Assembly (NCBI GenBank): GCA_030613025.1
Contig: JAUWMT010000010.1
Span: 1-64,000, forward strand
From: Candidatus Cloacimonadota bacterium
GTDB taxonomy: Bacteria > Cloacimonadota > Cloacimonadia > JGIOTU-2
Reading direction: 5' to 3'
Length of the DNA: 64,000 nt
The position numbers were made by a program, and so were the translations under genes. Below the pieces are notes generated by a model. It made no database searches. It saw nothing but the letters and a program-made list of their open reading frames with translations, and was not told the origin of the DNA. Positions 51,396 through 60,360 of the stretch are shown here, piece after piece. Position 1 is the first letter of the stretch, and the number at the start of each line of letters is the position of its first letter.

Positions 51396-51780
51396 AAAAT
51401 CTGAATATCCAATATCCATCTCCCGTAATAAATGGGACAATTTTGTTGAAGGTTGAATTAGTTGTGCCTTTACTATTATCTTCAACCACAATTCGGTTAC
51501 CTTGTGGATGGTTGAAAACCTCCGCAATGGTAATCCGCTCACAACCATTGCGAAGATCAAGACCATTCGCAAGGTTTCAGAGTGTTTCAGCACTTTGTGC
51601 CTCTCCGTAATTTGCAGCGGGTGAAATTCCGCTTAGTATTTGAGAAAAGATGTGTTTACCTTCTTTTGTTTCAGGTAGCTGTTCAGAAACGTTAATAATT
51701 TTAACCGCATAATCACTAAGACGTTCCTGTAAATCGAACTTCTTTTGATTATTTTCTTTATTCTTTTCTTTTTCACTCAT
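51396..51780 (-). pseudogene. Four-helix-bundle (S23) gene, interrupted
   Basis: The 5' part, from ATG 51780, encodes KKFDLQERLSDYAVKIINVSEQLPETKEGKHIFSQILSGISPAANYGEAQSAE, a normal S23 start. Homology then stops. A segment of about 95 bases rich in inverted repeats (CGCAATGGT/ACCATTGCG) follows, at roughly 51494-51588. In another frame the last helices reappear (LWLKIIVKAQLIQPSTKLSHLLRE). A short palindromic repeat has apparently inserted and replaced some codons. The 3' end lies at queF. Confidence 0.75.
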
Positions 51781-51836
51781 TTTAATTTTTACTTCATCAT
51801 TGGATATTCCGTGTTGGATATTGGATATTATTTCCA
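51402..51836 (-). mobile_element. S23 element E5 with GGATATT arms
   Basis: On the + strand, one side (51402-51425) is GAATATCCAATATCCATC and the other (51799-51836) is TTGGATATTCCGTGTTGG followed by GGATATTGGATATTA-like words. They are imperfect reverse complements around the broken S23 gene. This is the fifth S23 locus and the only one on the - strand. Its arm word is different again. It sits between queF and a 120-base spacer before the BamA-like gene. Confidence 0.6.
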
Positions 51837-51965
51837 ACTTACCCACTTAATTCTTCAAATAGTCAAAGATTTTTTATCCATTCTCATATCCTCGTTTCAT
51901 TTCTTCGAAACTCTGATTTGGTGAACTCATAGTAGTTTTTATGTGTACAACACTACTTTGAGCTG

Positions 51966-53174
51966 TCAAAATGCTTCTCCGGTTGAGATTGAAAAATTCC
52001 AATCCTCTTCTCCGAATCCGATATCAATTCGCAGGTTAAGCCGATCTTCCATGAAAAAAGAGTAGCGCAACCCAAAACCGAAATCGGATCGGGCATTTGC
52101 AATCGAGAAGCTCTTTGGTTCATCAGCTACCTGACCGTTTTCAGCAAAAACGACAAATCCCATTCTTTGCAGGAATCCTTTTTCCCAGGGAAAGAAACGA
52201 TATTCTGCTCTGAGCACAGCGATCTGCTTGTCTATATGTAGATTTGGCGTCATCCCACGCATGTGTTTGTCCAAGTGAGGCATGCTGTAAAATGGTGGAT
52301 TATTCGAAGTGAGTGAGATATATCCTTGCAGTGCAAGAACGTGTTTATCAGAAAATGAAAGATATTTCCGAAGATCCAAAGTATATTCACCGAAATTATA
52401 ATCGCTCCCGATGACCTTGTTGTAGTTCATAGAGCGAAAGCTCAATAGCTCGCCTTTTGTCGTGTAGGAATCCGCATTTCGGCTGTCATAGCTGATCTGT
52501 AATCCCAAACCGGAATTAAATCCGCCTTTGCTTCCGGGAATTTCACCTGAGATCAGCATCCCGTCTTTCGCCATTTTTGTGATCTCGTAATGGCTGAAGT
52601 TGTAAATTAATGAGATAGCCCAATTCTTAGGCAGTTTCCTCTTCACATCAAAAGTACATCCGAATTCATTCGGTGTAAAATCTTCTGCAATATCTATTAG
52701 TGTGATATCAAGCGTGTTCTCGTTCCCAAGTCCCTGCTTGGGAGCGCAACAATAATCCAAATCCTGTCTATGTAATACGCCACTCGATGCATGACTTAAC
52801 ACTAGGGAGTTGTTGCCAATACCGTAAAATTTTGAGGGCCATTTTTTAAAATTAATTGTCGAACTGAGTGTATAAAGACCATTTTTTAAGTGAATTTTCG
52901 GCTCAAATTTGATCAGGAATTGTTTCTTTTCACTATATTCCAAGGAGAGATAATAACTATTTGGAGGAACGGATACATCAAAATGTTTTGGGCGGTTGCG
53001 CATATAAACAAGTCCACCTCCGTAAAATCCGGTTTCATTCTCGTAGCCGAAGATAGGGTAGCCGGCGAAGTCCGATTCTGTAAAAATGGGATGACAAAAT
53101 GGTAATGAAATAAGAACCAGAAGAATAAATCTTTTTAAGATCCGCTTGCTGAGAATGAGTTCGATATATTTCAT
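51966..53174 (-). CDS. BamA/TamA-like outer-membrane beta-barrel protein
   Basis: From ATG 53174 the product has about 402 residues; an upstream TTG at 53225 is open but unlikely. After a signal-peptide-like helix (ILKRFILLVLISLPFCHPIF) the protein reads GYENETGFYGGGLVYMRNR. The C-terminal region has alternating beta strands, including LGLQISYDSRNADSYTTKGELLSFRSMNYN and RYSFFMEDRLNLRIDIGFG, which resemble the 'bacterial surface antigen' (Omp85) barrel. No POTRA domains fit in this length, so it is a barrel-only member. It is possibly a porin or lipid transporter. Confidence 0.72.
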   Translation of the reverse strand: MKYIELILSKRILKRFILLVLISLPFCHPIFTESDFAGYPIFGYENETGFYGGGLVYMRNRPKHFDVSVPPNSYYLSLEYSEKKQFLIKFEPKIHLKNGLYTLSSTINFKKWPSKFYGIGNNSLVLSHASSGVLHRQDLDYCCAPKQGLGNENTLDITLIDIAEDFTPNEFGCTFDVKRKLPKNWAISLIYNFSHYEITKMAKDGMLISGEIPGSKGGFNSGLGLQISYDSRNADSYTTKGELLSFRSMNYNKVIGSDYNFGEYTLDLRKYLSFSDKHVLALQGYISLTSNNPPFYSMPHLDKHMRGMTPNLHIDKQIAVLRAEYRFFPWEKGFLQRMGFVVFAENGQVADEPKSFSIANARSDFGFGLRYSFFMEDRLNLRIDIGFGEEDWNFSISTGEAF

Positions 53175-53258
53175 ATAAAATATTATGTTGGCTGAACCCT
53201 TATAAAATTTATTGATAAATGACAAACAGCACGATAGAATCTGAATTTCATTATCAAT

Positions 53259-55190
53259 TTAGTCCATGTTGGACATCGTCTTGTTCTGAATTTCTTGAGT
53301 AATTGATGAAATGAAGTCCTTGAGATCAGTTGTTCCGAGATCTCCCCTGAGATGTTTCCTGACAGAGATATTATTATTTTCAATCTCTTTATTGCCGACA
53401 ACGATCATGTATGGTATTTTCTGCTTTTCTGCTTCGCGTATCTTATAGCCGACCTTTTCATTTTGCACATCGATATCAGTGCGGATATTCGCATCTCTCA
53501 ATGCCTGCAAAATTCTTTTTGCATAGTCAACTTGATGTTCGCTTATGGGAATGACCTGTACCTGCACCGGCGCGAGCCATACAGGGAAATTTCCTGCATA
53601 ATGCTCGATAAGCACTCCAAAGAATCGTTCGAGAGAGCCAAGCAAAGCGCGATGGATCATGTATGGACGATGTGCCTCGTTATCCTCGCCGATGTAAGTC
53701 ATATTAAAGCGCTCAGGAAGATTGAAATCAAATTGAATGGTTGTACACTGCCATGAACGGTCAAGGGCATCCTTGATCTTTATATCTATTTTGGGCCCGT
53801 AGAATACACCTTCTCCGAGATCGACTTTGTAGTCCAGTCCGGAAATTTCCAATGCCTCTTTCAGCGATTCTGTAGCTCTTTCCCAATCAATATCTTCTCC
53901 CACATGTTTATCCGGTTTGGTAGAAAGAAAAATATCATATCTGTCGAAGCCGAAGGATTTCAGGAAGAATAGTGAGAAATCAAGCAGTTTTACTACTTCA
54001 CTCACAAGCTGATCAGGGGTACACATGATATGCGCATCATCCTGGGTGAAACCGCGCACTCTCATCAAGCCATGCAAAGCACCGGATCGTTCATAACGAT
54101 ATACTGTGCCAAGTTCAGCATATTTGATAGGTAATTCACGGTAGCTTCGGAGTTTAGATTTATACACCATAATATGGAACGGGCAATTCATGGGTTTGAT
54201 ATAATAATCGATCTCATCGATCTGCATAGGTGCGTACATGCTGTCCTGATAAAAGTCAAGATGACCACTTTTTTCCCACAAAATTGATTTCCCGATGTGA
54301 GGAGTGTAGATTATCTGGTAACCATCTCTGTAGTGTTCCTTTTTCCAGAAATCCTCAATGATATCCCGCATGACTCCGCCTTTTGGGTGCCAGTGAACAA
54401 GCCCGGCGCCGACATCTTCATAAAAACCGAACAGATCGAGTTCTTTGCCAATTTTTCTGTGATCTCTTTTTTCTGCTTCTTCCAATTTTTCAAGATGGGC
54501 ATCCAGTTCTTTCTGAGTGGGGAATGAGATTCCATAAATACGTTGCAGCATCTTCTTTTTCTCATCACCGCGCCAGTATGCACCGGAAAATTTCAGGAGT
54601 TTGAAAGCTTTAACTTGATCGGTTGATTGAATATGAGGTCCGCGGCAGAGGTCCACAAAATCACCGAGTACATATATTGAGATGGTTTCATCTTCGGGCA
54701 TTTCATTGATGAGTTCAATTTTGTATATTTCACCTAAGCTTTTAAATATTTCAAGCGCTTCTTCGCGGCTTAATACCTTTCTTTCAAAGAAGAATTTTTC
54801 ATCAATGATTCGTTGCATTTCTTCTTCAATAAGCAGCAGATCATCTTCTGTGAACGGGATTTCTTTATCAAAATCATAGTAGAAGCCATGCTCAATGGCT
54901 GGACCGATCGCAACTTTCACATCCGGGAAGAGCCGTTTCACCGCCTGCGCCATTATGTGCGAGCTGCTGTGCCAGTAAACTTCTTTTCCTTTTTCGGCGG
55001 AAAATTTATAAAAAAGAATGGAACCGTCTTCCTCTATGGGGTGTGTCACATCAACCGCAGTGTCATTGAATTGTGCACAGAGAGCTTCTTTCGCAAGCCC
55101 TTTGCTTATTCCTTTTGCGATCTCAAGGGGAGTGATCCATTTTGGAAATTCCTTTTCGGAACCGTCCGGAAATATTATTTTGATATTCAT
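53259..55190 (-). CDS. thrS: Threonyl-tRNA synthetase
   Basis: Full-length 643 residues. Domains in order: TGS (residues 1-65), the editing domain with HSSSH near 75 and CRGPHIQSTDQ near 183, and the catalytic class II core with MNCPFHIMVYKS near 330 and YRYERSGALHGLMRVRGFTQDDAHIMC near 360. A motif 3-containing region and the anticodon-binding domain with APVQVQVIPISEHQVDYA near 545 follow. Essential charging of tRNA-Thr. All hallmark residues visible. No leader or T-box was recognised upstream. Confidence 0.97.
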   Translation of the reverse strand: MNIKIIFPDGSEKEFPKWITPLEIAKGISKGLAKEALCAQFNDTAVDVTHPIEEDGSILFYKFSAEKGKEVYWHSSSHIMAQAVKRLFPDVKVAIGPAIEHGFYYDFDKEIPFTEDDLLLIEEEMQRIIDEKFFFERKVLSREEALEIFKSLGEIYKIELINEMPEDETISIYVLGDFVDLCRGPHIQSTDQVKAFKLLKFSGAYWRGDEKKKMLQRIYGISFPTQKELDAHLEKLEEAEKRDHRKIGKELDLFGFYEDVGAGLVHWHPKGGVMRDIIEDFWKKEHYRDGYQIIYTPHIGKSILWEKSGHLDFYQDSMYAPMQIDEIDYYIKPMNCPFHIMVYKSKLRSYRELPIKYAELGTVYRYERSGALHGLMRVRGFTQDDAHIMCTPDQLVSEVVKLLDFSLFFLKSFGFDRYDIFLSTKPDKHVGEDIDWERATESLKEALEISGLDYKVDLGEGVFYGPKIDIKIKDALDRSWQCTTIQFDFNLPERFNMTYIGEDNEAHRPYMIHRALLGSLERFFGVLIEHYAGNFPVWLAPVQVQVIPISEHQVDYAKRILQALRDANIRTDIDVQNEKVGYKIREAEKQKIPYMIVVGNKEIENNNISVRKHLRGDLGTTDLKDFISSITQEIQNKTMSNMD

Positions 55191-55282
55191 GAGAAATCCT
55201 TATACAAATATATTTTGAACTTGTAAAATGTCTAACCACTCAAAATGCAGTCAAGAAAATTGGATTTTGAACAGTGAAGAGT

Positions 55283-56233
55283 TTATTCTGTGTAATATTC
55301 CCGATTGGTCAAATAGTGATAATCTGTCCATGTGGAATTTTCGTCAGCCGCTTTTTCTATAAGTGCTGCTGCGCCCGCGACTTGGGCATCAAGATTGTCT
55401 GCATAATGAAGAATTAGCGCCTCTTTTGTTTTTGGGGGAACTGCCGCGCCGTGTTCCCGTTCTCCGTGATGGCTGAGAAGAAGATGCTGAATTTTCATGA
55501 GCAGGTTCTGTGGAAAATTATTGATCTCTTCGCATTTGTCAACAACCATTTTATTGCCGATAACAACGTGTCCAACAAGGCGTCCTTCATCTGTAAAATC
55601 AATAAATGGTGCGAGCGTATATTCCTTTATCTTGCCGATGTCATGCAAGATAGCACAGGTGACGAGCAGATCTCTGTCAATGCTATCATATAAAGTGCTG
55701 ACTGCATCACAAATAGAGGTAACAGTCACTGAATGGTGAAGAAGCCCTCCAACAACATTATGATGCCAGTTCTTGGCAGCGGGTGATTTCGAGAACTTTT
55801 CCAGCAATTCCTTATCGTCAAAGAAAAGATGCAGAAGCTTGGATAAGTATTCATTCTTCACAGAATCGATGAATCCAAAGAGCTTTTCTATGAGTTTGTT
55901 GGTATCTTTTGTTGTAGTTGGAGCAAAATCGGAAATCTGGTATTCGTTTTCTTCTGCTTTTCGTATGTTACTTATGGAGAGCTGCATATTGTTCTCATAG
56001 GTCGTGACAAGAGCTTTTATCTTTACAATATCTCCCACGCCGAAGGTATCCTGAAATTTGGGCACATTATCCCAAATAAAGCCGGTTACCTGACCTGTTC
56101 TATCTATACACATCACGCGTATGAAGAATTTTCCATTTCTGCTTTTTCTTACAGATTTCTCGCTTATCGCAAAAAAATCTGTGATCTCGTTGCCCTCTAA
56201 TGAGCTTAAATCCTGAATAAATATTTTTTTCAT
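55283..56233 (-). CDS. yhaM: 3'-5' exoribonuclease YhaM-like, HD domain
   Basis: The 316-residue protein joins an N-terminal OB-fold (FFAISEKSVRKSRNGKFFIRVMCIDRTG, residues 18-85) to an HD phosphohydrolase domain. The HD domain has HHNVVGGLLHHSVTV, CAILHDIGKIKEYT near residue 190, and LLSHHGEREHGAAVPPKTKEALILHYADNLDAQV. The metal-binding His and Asp residues are intact. YhaM degrades RNA or DNA from the 3' end. It is the first gene downstream of a repeat-rich spacer. Confidence 0.88.
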   Translation of the reverse strand: MKKIFIQDLSSLEGNEITDFFAISEKSVRKSRNGKFFIRVMCIDRTGQVTGFIWDNVPKFQDTFGVGDIVKIKALVTTYENNMQLSISNIRKAEENEYQISDFAPTTTKDTNKLIEKLFGFIDSVKNEYLSKLLHLFFDDKELLEKFSKSPAAKNWHHNVVGGLLHHSVTVTSICDAVSTLYDSIDRDLLVTCAILHDIGKIKEYTLAPFIDFTDEGRLVGHVVIGNKMVVDKCEEINNFPQNLLMKIQHLLLSHHGEREHGAAVPPKTKEALILHYADNLDAQVAGAAALIEKAADENSTWTDYHYLTNREYYTE

Positions 56234-56267
56234 ACTACTCCTTAATTTTTTTAACCACCCGTCTCCA

Positions 56268-56336
56268 TTTCACTTCAGTCTTCTCCGCCAGCTGGCGGAT
56301 ACGCCCAGACAAGACGCCGTGGCAGGCGAAAACCAC
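56268..56336 (+). repeat. TTCACTTCAGTCTT repeat, copy 1
   Basis: TTTCACTTCAGTCTTCTCCG, a perfect palindrome TCCGCCAGCTGGCGGA at 56284-56299, then TACGCCCAGACAAGACGCCG. The same modules appear, partly changed, at 56691-56780. Confidence 0.6.
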
Positions 56337-56453
56337 AAAAACGAAAACACGGTTAAAGAGAAAATATTCTGTTACATATTATGAGTTCACTCTAAAAAGT
56401 TCAACTTAAGAAATCGAGAAACCGTTGAAACGGTTAATGTATTTTTTTGTTTC

Positions 56454-56483
56454 ATTAACCACCAACTTAAGTTGGTGGTTAAT
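56454..56483. repeat. Perfect 30-bp palindrome
   Basis: ATTAACCACCAACTT followed by its exact reverse complement AAGTTGGTGGTTAAT. A second short inverted pair (ACCGTTGAAACGGT) lies 25-40 bases before it. These look like REP-type hairpins, often moved by IS200/IS605-like TnpA enzymes. The sequence alone cannot show that. Confidence 0.7.
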
Positions 56484-56690
56484 AAGAAGATAGGAACTTT
56501 TAACCGATTCATTTATCCCGTGAAATCCATATTCATTTAACTGGTATCGGTTTCCAAGTATTTGAAAAATTATCTAACATATTTCTAATCATAACCTTTT
56601 TAGAATAAGCTCATATTATTATATTTATAAATCTGTTTATCAAGTCAAATTTCACTATAAATTTTTAGTCACGAAAGTTCACAGTTTTCG

Positions 56691-56780
56691 TTTCACTTCA
56701 GTCTTTGCTATGCTTCAGGCTTCGTTGCACTACGCCCAGACAGGAAACCTCGACAAGACGCCGTTGCATGCGAAAATTAT
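56691..56780 (+). repeat. TTCACTTCAGTCTT repeat, copy 2
   Basis: TTTCACTTCAGTCTTTGCTA, then TACGCCCAGACAGGAAACCT and CAAGACGCCGTTGCATGCG. Shares modules and order with 56268-56336, with insertions between them. Confidence 0.55.
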
Positions 56781-56872
56781 GAAAATAGAGTTCAGGAGAA
56801 AATATTTTATTAAACATTATTTTAATTATTTCGTGTCTTTCGTGTTTTTCGTGGTTCATAAGATATTTTATT

Positions 56873-57940
56873 TTATACCACATAAATGGGATTCGTGAAA
56901 AGCCATCCTTTGAGCCCGATGAAAACCTCGATCCGATAAAAGCCCTTCTCTATGACCGGAAACGAAATTTTGTTCATGTACTCAGTATGAACTAGATTCC
57001 CATTGTGTATAATTTTTATATGACAATCCTGCTGAAGATAGATAAATAAGTAAAGGTCTTTTTCTTTGAGCGAGATATCTTCACCTGGCAAAGCAAATTT
57101 TTCAGATGATTTTGACTCGATCCCGCAATAGAACATGTGTGGGTCAGCACGAGTATAGTTCACAATGTATGAATTGCCATTTTTCATATACGCAAGGATT
57201 TCCTGAGCCGCATTATCAGAAGATAGAGGTTGCCTGGTCTGGATGTTTGTTCTGATCGTTCCAAATAATTTTCTGTGAGGAAGAAAGCTGATGGAAAAAG
57301 GACCGGCAGAATATTTGTTTTCATGAGAATCAACACTTCCAATCCCAGATTTTTTTAAACCTTTGTTATTTAATTCATCCCATTTTTTCAATACTTTTTT
57401 GTTTGGTCTTTTTATTGATGTATTTGGGAAAAGTATTTTTGGTAATACGTTCCACGGAATGCGTAATCTATCAGTCCATTCTGAGATGTAATTCCATATT
57501 TCAATGCCCTCAAAATCGTGTACGTTCCATGAAGTCCAATTGTAGGTGCGCAAGGTTCTTTTTGATCTTCTTTTTTCAAAGGGATGTGCAATAAAACCGG
57601 CACCTCCCAATTTGCGGGTTTCTTTCACATATTCATCGGCGCTCATAGAAAGGGGGAATACTTCATCGACATTGAAAACGAGGTAATGATTATTCTTTTT
57701 GGCATCATTCATTTCATATCCGATGAGAATATTCACTTCATTCTGAGAAATGGATGAAAGGTCATTCTTAACTTCAATCGAGCGATGATCAGTTATACAT
57801 ATAAAATCAACATTATAATGCTCTGCCGTATGCACTATATCTGCAAGACTTCCATGTCCGTCAAAGGAGTGCTCTGTATGAACATGAATGACTCCGGAAT
57901 ACTCGTATATTTCTTTACCAAATACTGATTTTTTTATCAT
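56873..57940 (-). CDS. PHP-domain metal-dependent phosphoesterase
   Basis: A 355-residue PHP protein. The first metal motif is IHVHTEHSFDGHGSL near residue 19, then FICITDHRSIEV near residue 50 and FIAHPFEKR near residue 137, with GIGSVDSHEN near residue 220. This TIM-barrel family includes polymerase exonucleases and small phosphoesterases. The C-terminal 90 residues form an immunoglobulin-like or beta-rich tail. The role is unassigned. It is the first - strand gene next to the divergent + strand block. Confidence 0.82.
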   Translation of the reverse strand: MIKKSVFGKEIYEYSGVIHVHTEHSFDGHGSLADIVHTAEHYNVDFICITDHRSIEVKNDLSSISQNEVNILIGYEMNDAKKNNHYLVFNVDEVFPLSMSADEYVKETRKLGGAGFIAHPFEKRRSKRTLRTYNWTSWNVHDFEGIEIWNYISEWTDRLRIPWNVLPKILFPNTSIKRPNKKVLKKWDELNNKGLKKSGIGSVDSHENKYSAGPFSISFLPHRKLFGTIRTNIQTRQPLSSDNAAQEILAYMKNGNSYIVNYTRADPHMFYCGIESKSSEKFALPGEDISLKEKDLYLFIYLQQDCHIKIIHNGNLVHTEYMNKISFPVIEKGFYRIEVFIGLKGWLFTNPIYVV

Positions 57941-58485
57941 ATTAAAATTCCTGTGCTCATTGATAAATGGGGAGCTGAGCTGTCAATAAATTTGGGATTC
58001 ATTCAAAAAGACAGAGCAGAGAGCATTTCTAAAATTGTAGTACTTGAGAATTACTCTCACAAGCTCTGAGACTTGTAAAAAGACATTCATTCTGATTTTG
58101 GGAGTGTATCAAGTCTCCCGATGCTGGAAATATTCCAAATATAAGCCGAAAGAGTCGATTACCCAAAATGAAAAAAACTGTTATTCTTTCGACGATTGGC
58201 AGATCCGGAATCGTGAATCCAGTTTTGGTCAATCGAGCTTTTTATGTTTCTCAAATGCAATTTAAGAAATCCAGACTATCCTATCTCTCATTACTAAAGC
58301 CCCCTTTAATAACGCTTATAGAAAATATGAGATTGAATTGAAAATTTCAAAATTATCCGCTCACAACCTTCCTTTCCCCGTATTCTATACTTTAACATTG
58401 CGATGTCTATGAAAAATTTAGGGGGTATGCAAGATTTATTATGAAATAAAATTGACAATTTTTTTCCAATAGCTTTCAAATAATT
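57941..58485. other. Divergent intergenic region
   Basis: About 545 bases separate the PHP gene (-) from the permease gene (+). Both promoters should lie here. The only promoter-like match I can name is TTGACA at 58453-58458, followed after 17-19 bases by the weak TTCAAA/AAATAA near 58476-58485, very close to the ATG at 58486. No RNA gene or long hairpin is evident. Confidence 0.4.
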
Positions 58486-60360
58486 ATGGCAGAGAAGAAA
58501 TTATTACAAAAAAAACTCAATCTCCTTGATGTTTTCAGTATAGCAACAGGTGCGATGATCAGCTCCGGGCTGTTTATACTGCCCGGACTCGCTTTTGCGA
58601 AAGCCGGTCCGGCAGTCGTTGTGGCATATATTCTGGCTGGGATCATCGTGATACCAAGTATGCTTGCACAGATAGAGCTCGGAACTGCGATGCCCAAAGC
58701 AGGTGGGAGTTACTTTTATATTGAAAGAAGTATGGGACCTGCTGCCGGCACATTAGGGGGATTTGCAAGCTGGTTCAGTCTTGCACTTAAAAGTGCTTTT
58801 GCCCTTATTGGTATCGGGGCATTTGCAAATTTGTTATTCCCGGTTCTTTCTGGAACTCATATAAAAGTAATCGCGATTGGCTTCTGTATTTTCTTTGCTT
58901 TGTTGAATATAAAAAGCGTGAAGCACACAAGCAGATTTCAGGTTTTTCTTGTATTGTCATTGCTCGCTATATTGTTGCTTTATTGCACAGTTGGTATTAC
59001 AAAAATAAATCTACACAATTTCATACCATTTTCTCCCAAAGGATTTGGTGCAGTGATCCCTGTCGTAGGTCTTGTTTTTGTGTCCTTTGGAGGTTTAACG
59101 AAAGTGGCAAGTATTGCAGAAGAAATCAAAAAGCCCAAGAAGAATCTGAAAATGGGTATGTTGATCGCATTTATTGTAGTAATGTTTTTTTATGTTGCAA
59201 CTATATTTGTCACAGTAGGGGTGGTCGATGCAAGTAAACTGGCAAATTCCCTTACACCAATTTCCCTGGGAGGTGAGATCGTACTCGGACGAGTTGGAAT
59301 GATCGTCTTATCTATTGCAGCGTTATTCGCTTTTTTTTCAACAGCAAATGCCGGCATTCTTTCTGCATCCCGATTTCCTCTAGCCATGAGCAGAGATAGG
59401 TTGGTTCCCGAGATTTTCGGAAAAATGGGTAAAAAGAGTCAAACGCCAATTATTTCAATTATACTTACTGCGGCATTTATGATCGTCATGATCGCTTTTC
59501 TGAATTTTGAGAATCTGGTCAAGGCAGCATCAACCATGAAGATCATTCTATTCTTATACACGAACGTTGCGCTGATCGTGATGAGAGAAAGCCGGATAGA
59601 CACCTACCGGCCCTCCTTCAGAGCACCTCTCTATCCGTGGTTACAGATTATTGCGATCATCATATACGCTTTTCTTATTTTTAAGATGGGAACTGTACCT
59701 CTCATCATAACTGCCTTTTTTATCCTGCTTTGTATTGTCTGGTATATTTTTTATGTGCGCATGAGAGTAGAGAGGAAGTCTGCGCTGGTGCATATTGTTG
59801 AACGAATTACTAATAAAAAGATCTCAAGCAGTACCCTTGCAGATGAACTCAAAGATATCCTTATAAAGCGTGATAACATTATTGAGGACAGATTTGATAA
59901 ATTAGTGAAATCTGCAATTTTTCTTGATCTTAAGCAACCCGTGGAAGCAGAGGAATTTTTCAACATTGTGTCAAAAGAACTTTCTCCACGGTTGAACATT
60001 CCGTTTCAGGAACTTCATGATCTCTTTATTGAAAGAGAGAAACAGTCATCGACGATCCTTGAACCCGGTCTGGCGATACCTCATATTATTGTAAAAGGTG
60101 AGAAAAAGTTTGATATACTTATTGTACGCTGCAAGGATGGTATAAATTTTGAAAAGGGCGAACCACCTGTCCATACAGTATTTGTTCTGATTGGTTCGAT
60201 GGATGAACGCAATTTCCATTTACGTGCGCTCATGTCCATAGCTCATATCGTGAAAGAGCATAATTTTGATAAGCTGTGGTTCAATGCAAAAAATAGTGAA
60301 GAATTAAGAAATATAATTTATCTTTCGACAAGAAAGCGAGAGACTCATGAAAGCAAATAA
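58486..60360 (+). CDS. APC-family permease fused to a PTS EIIA-type domain
   Basis: The 624-residue protein begins with a 12-helix amino acid/polyamine/organocation permease. Helix 1 is FSIATGAMISSGLFILPGLAFAKAGPAVVVAYI, with the unwound 'GAMISSGLF' substrate site. PKAGGSYFYIERSMGP follows near residue 72. From about residue 475 a soluble C-terminal domain matches the PTS fructose-type EIIA fold (DLKQPVEAEEFFNIVSKEL, then ILEPGLAIPHIIVKGEKKF with the phosphorylatable His in 'IPHI'). The rest of the PTS is not encoded here. The domain may regulate transport according to carbon or nitrogen state. Confidence 0.87.
   Translation: MAEKKLLQKKLNLLDVFSIATGAMISSGLFILPGLAFAKAGPAVVVAYILAGIIVIPSMLAQIELGTAMPKAGGSYFYIERSMGPAAGTLGGFASWFSLALKSAFALIGIGAFANLLFPVLSGTHIKVIAIGFCIFFALLNIKSVKHTSRFQVFLVLSLLAILLLYCTVGITKINLHNFIPFSPKGFGAVIPVVGLVFVSFGGLTKVASIAEEIKKPKKNLKMGMLIAFIVVMFFYVATIFVTVGVVDASKLANSLTPISLGGEIVLGRVGMIVLSIAALFAFFSTANAGILSASRFPLAMSRDRLVPEIFGKMGKKSQTPIISIILTAAFMIVMIAFLNFENLVKAASTMKIILFLYTNVALIVMRESRIDTYRPSFRAPLYPWLQIIAIIIYAFLIFKMGTVPLIITAFFILLCIVWYIFYVRMRVERKSALVHIVERITNKKISSSTLADELKDILIKRDNIIEDRFDKLVKSAIFLDLKQPVEAEEFFNIVSKELSPRLNIPFQELHDLFIEREKQSSTILEPGLAIPHIIVKGEKKFDILIVRCKDGINFEKGEPPVHTVFVLIGSMDERNFHLRALMSIAHIVKEHNFDKLWFNAKNSEELRNIIYLSTRKRETHESK

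Larger units (their letters stand above)
56324..56862. other. Spacer framed by ACCACAAAAACGAAAAC words, no intact gene
   Basis: ACCACAAAAACGAAAACACGG at 56332-56352 and its imperfect reverse complement (TTCGTGTCTTTCGTG, TTTTTCGTGGTT; 56830-56858) enclose about 480 bases. The right part read on the - strand gives NHEKHERHE, a start commonly seen in GxxExxY proteins, but no such gene is present. It may be another emptied arm-bounded element. No other gene was seen. Confidence 0.4.

Noticed and set aside
54297-55226. Several plus-strand frames across thrS
   Set aside because: All are antisense shadows of a full-length threonyl-tRNA synthetase.
58029-58265. Small frames in the divergent spacer
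   Set aside because: Two overlapping frames on opposite strands with no ribosome site, no family resemblance and ordinary composition for non-coding DNA.
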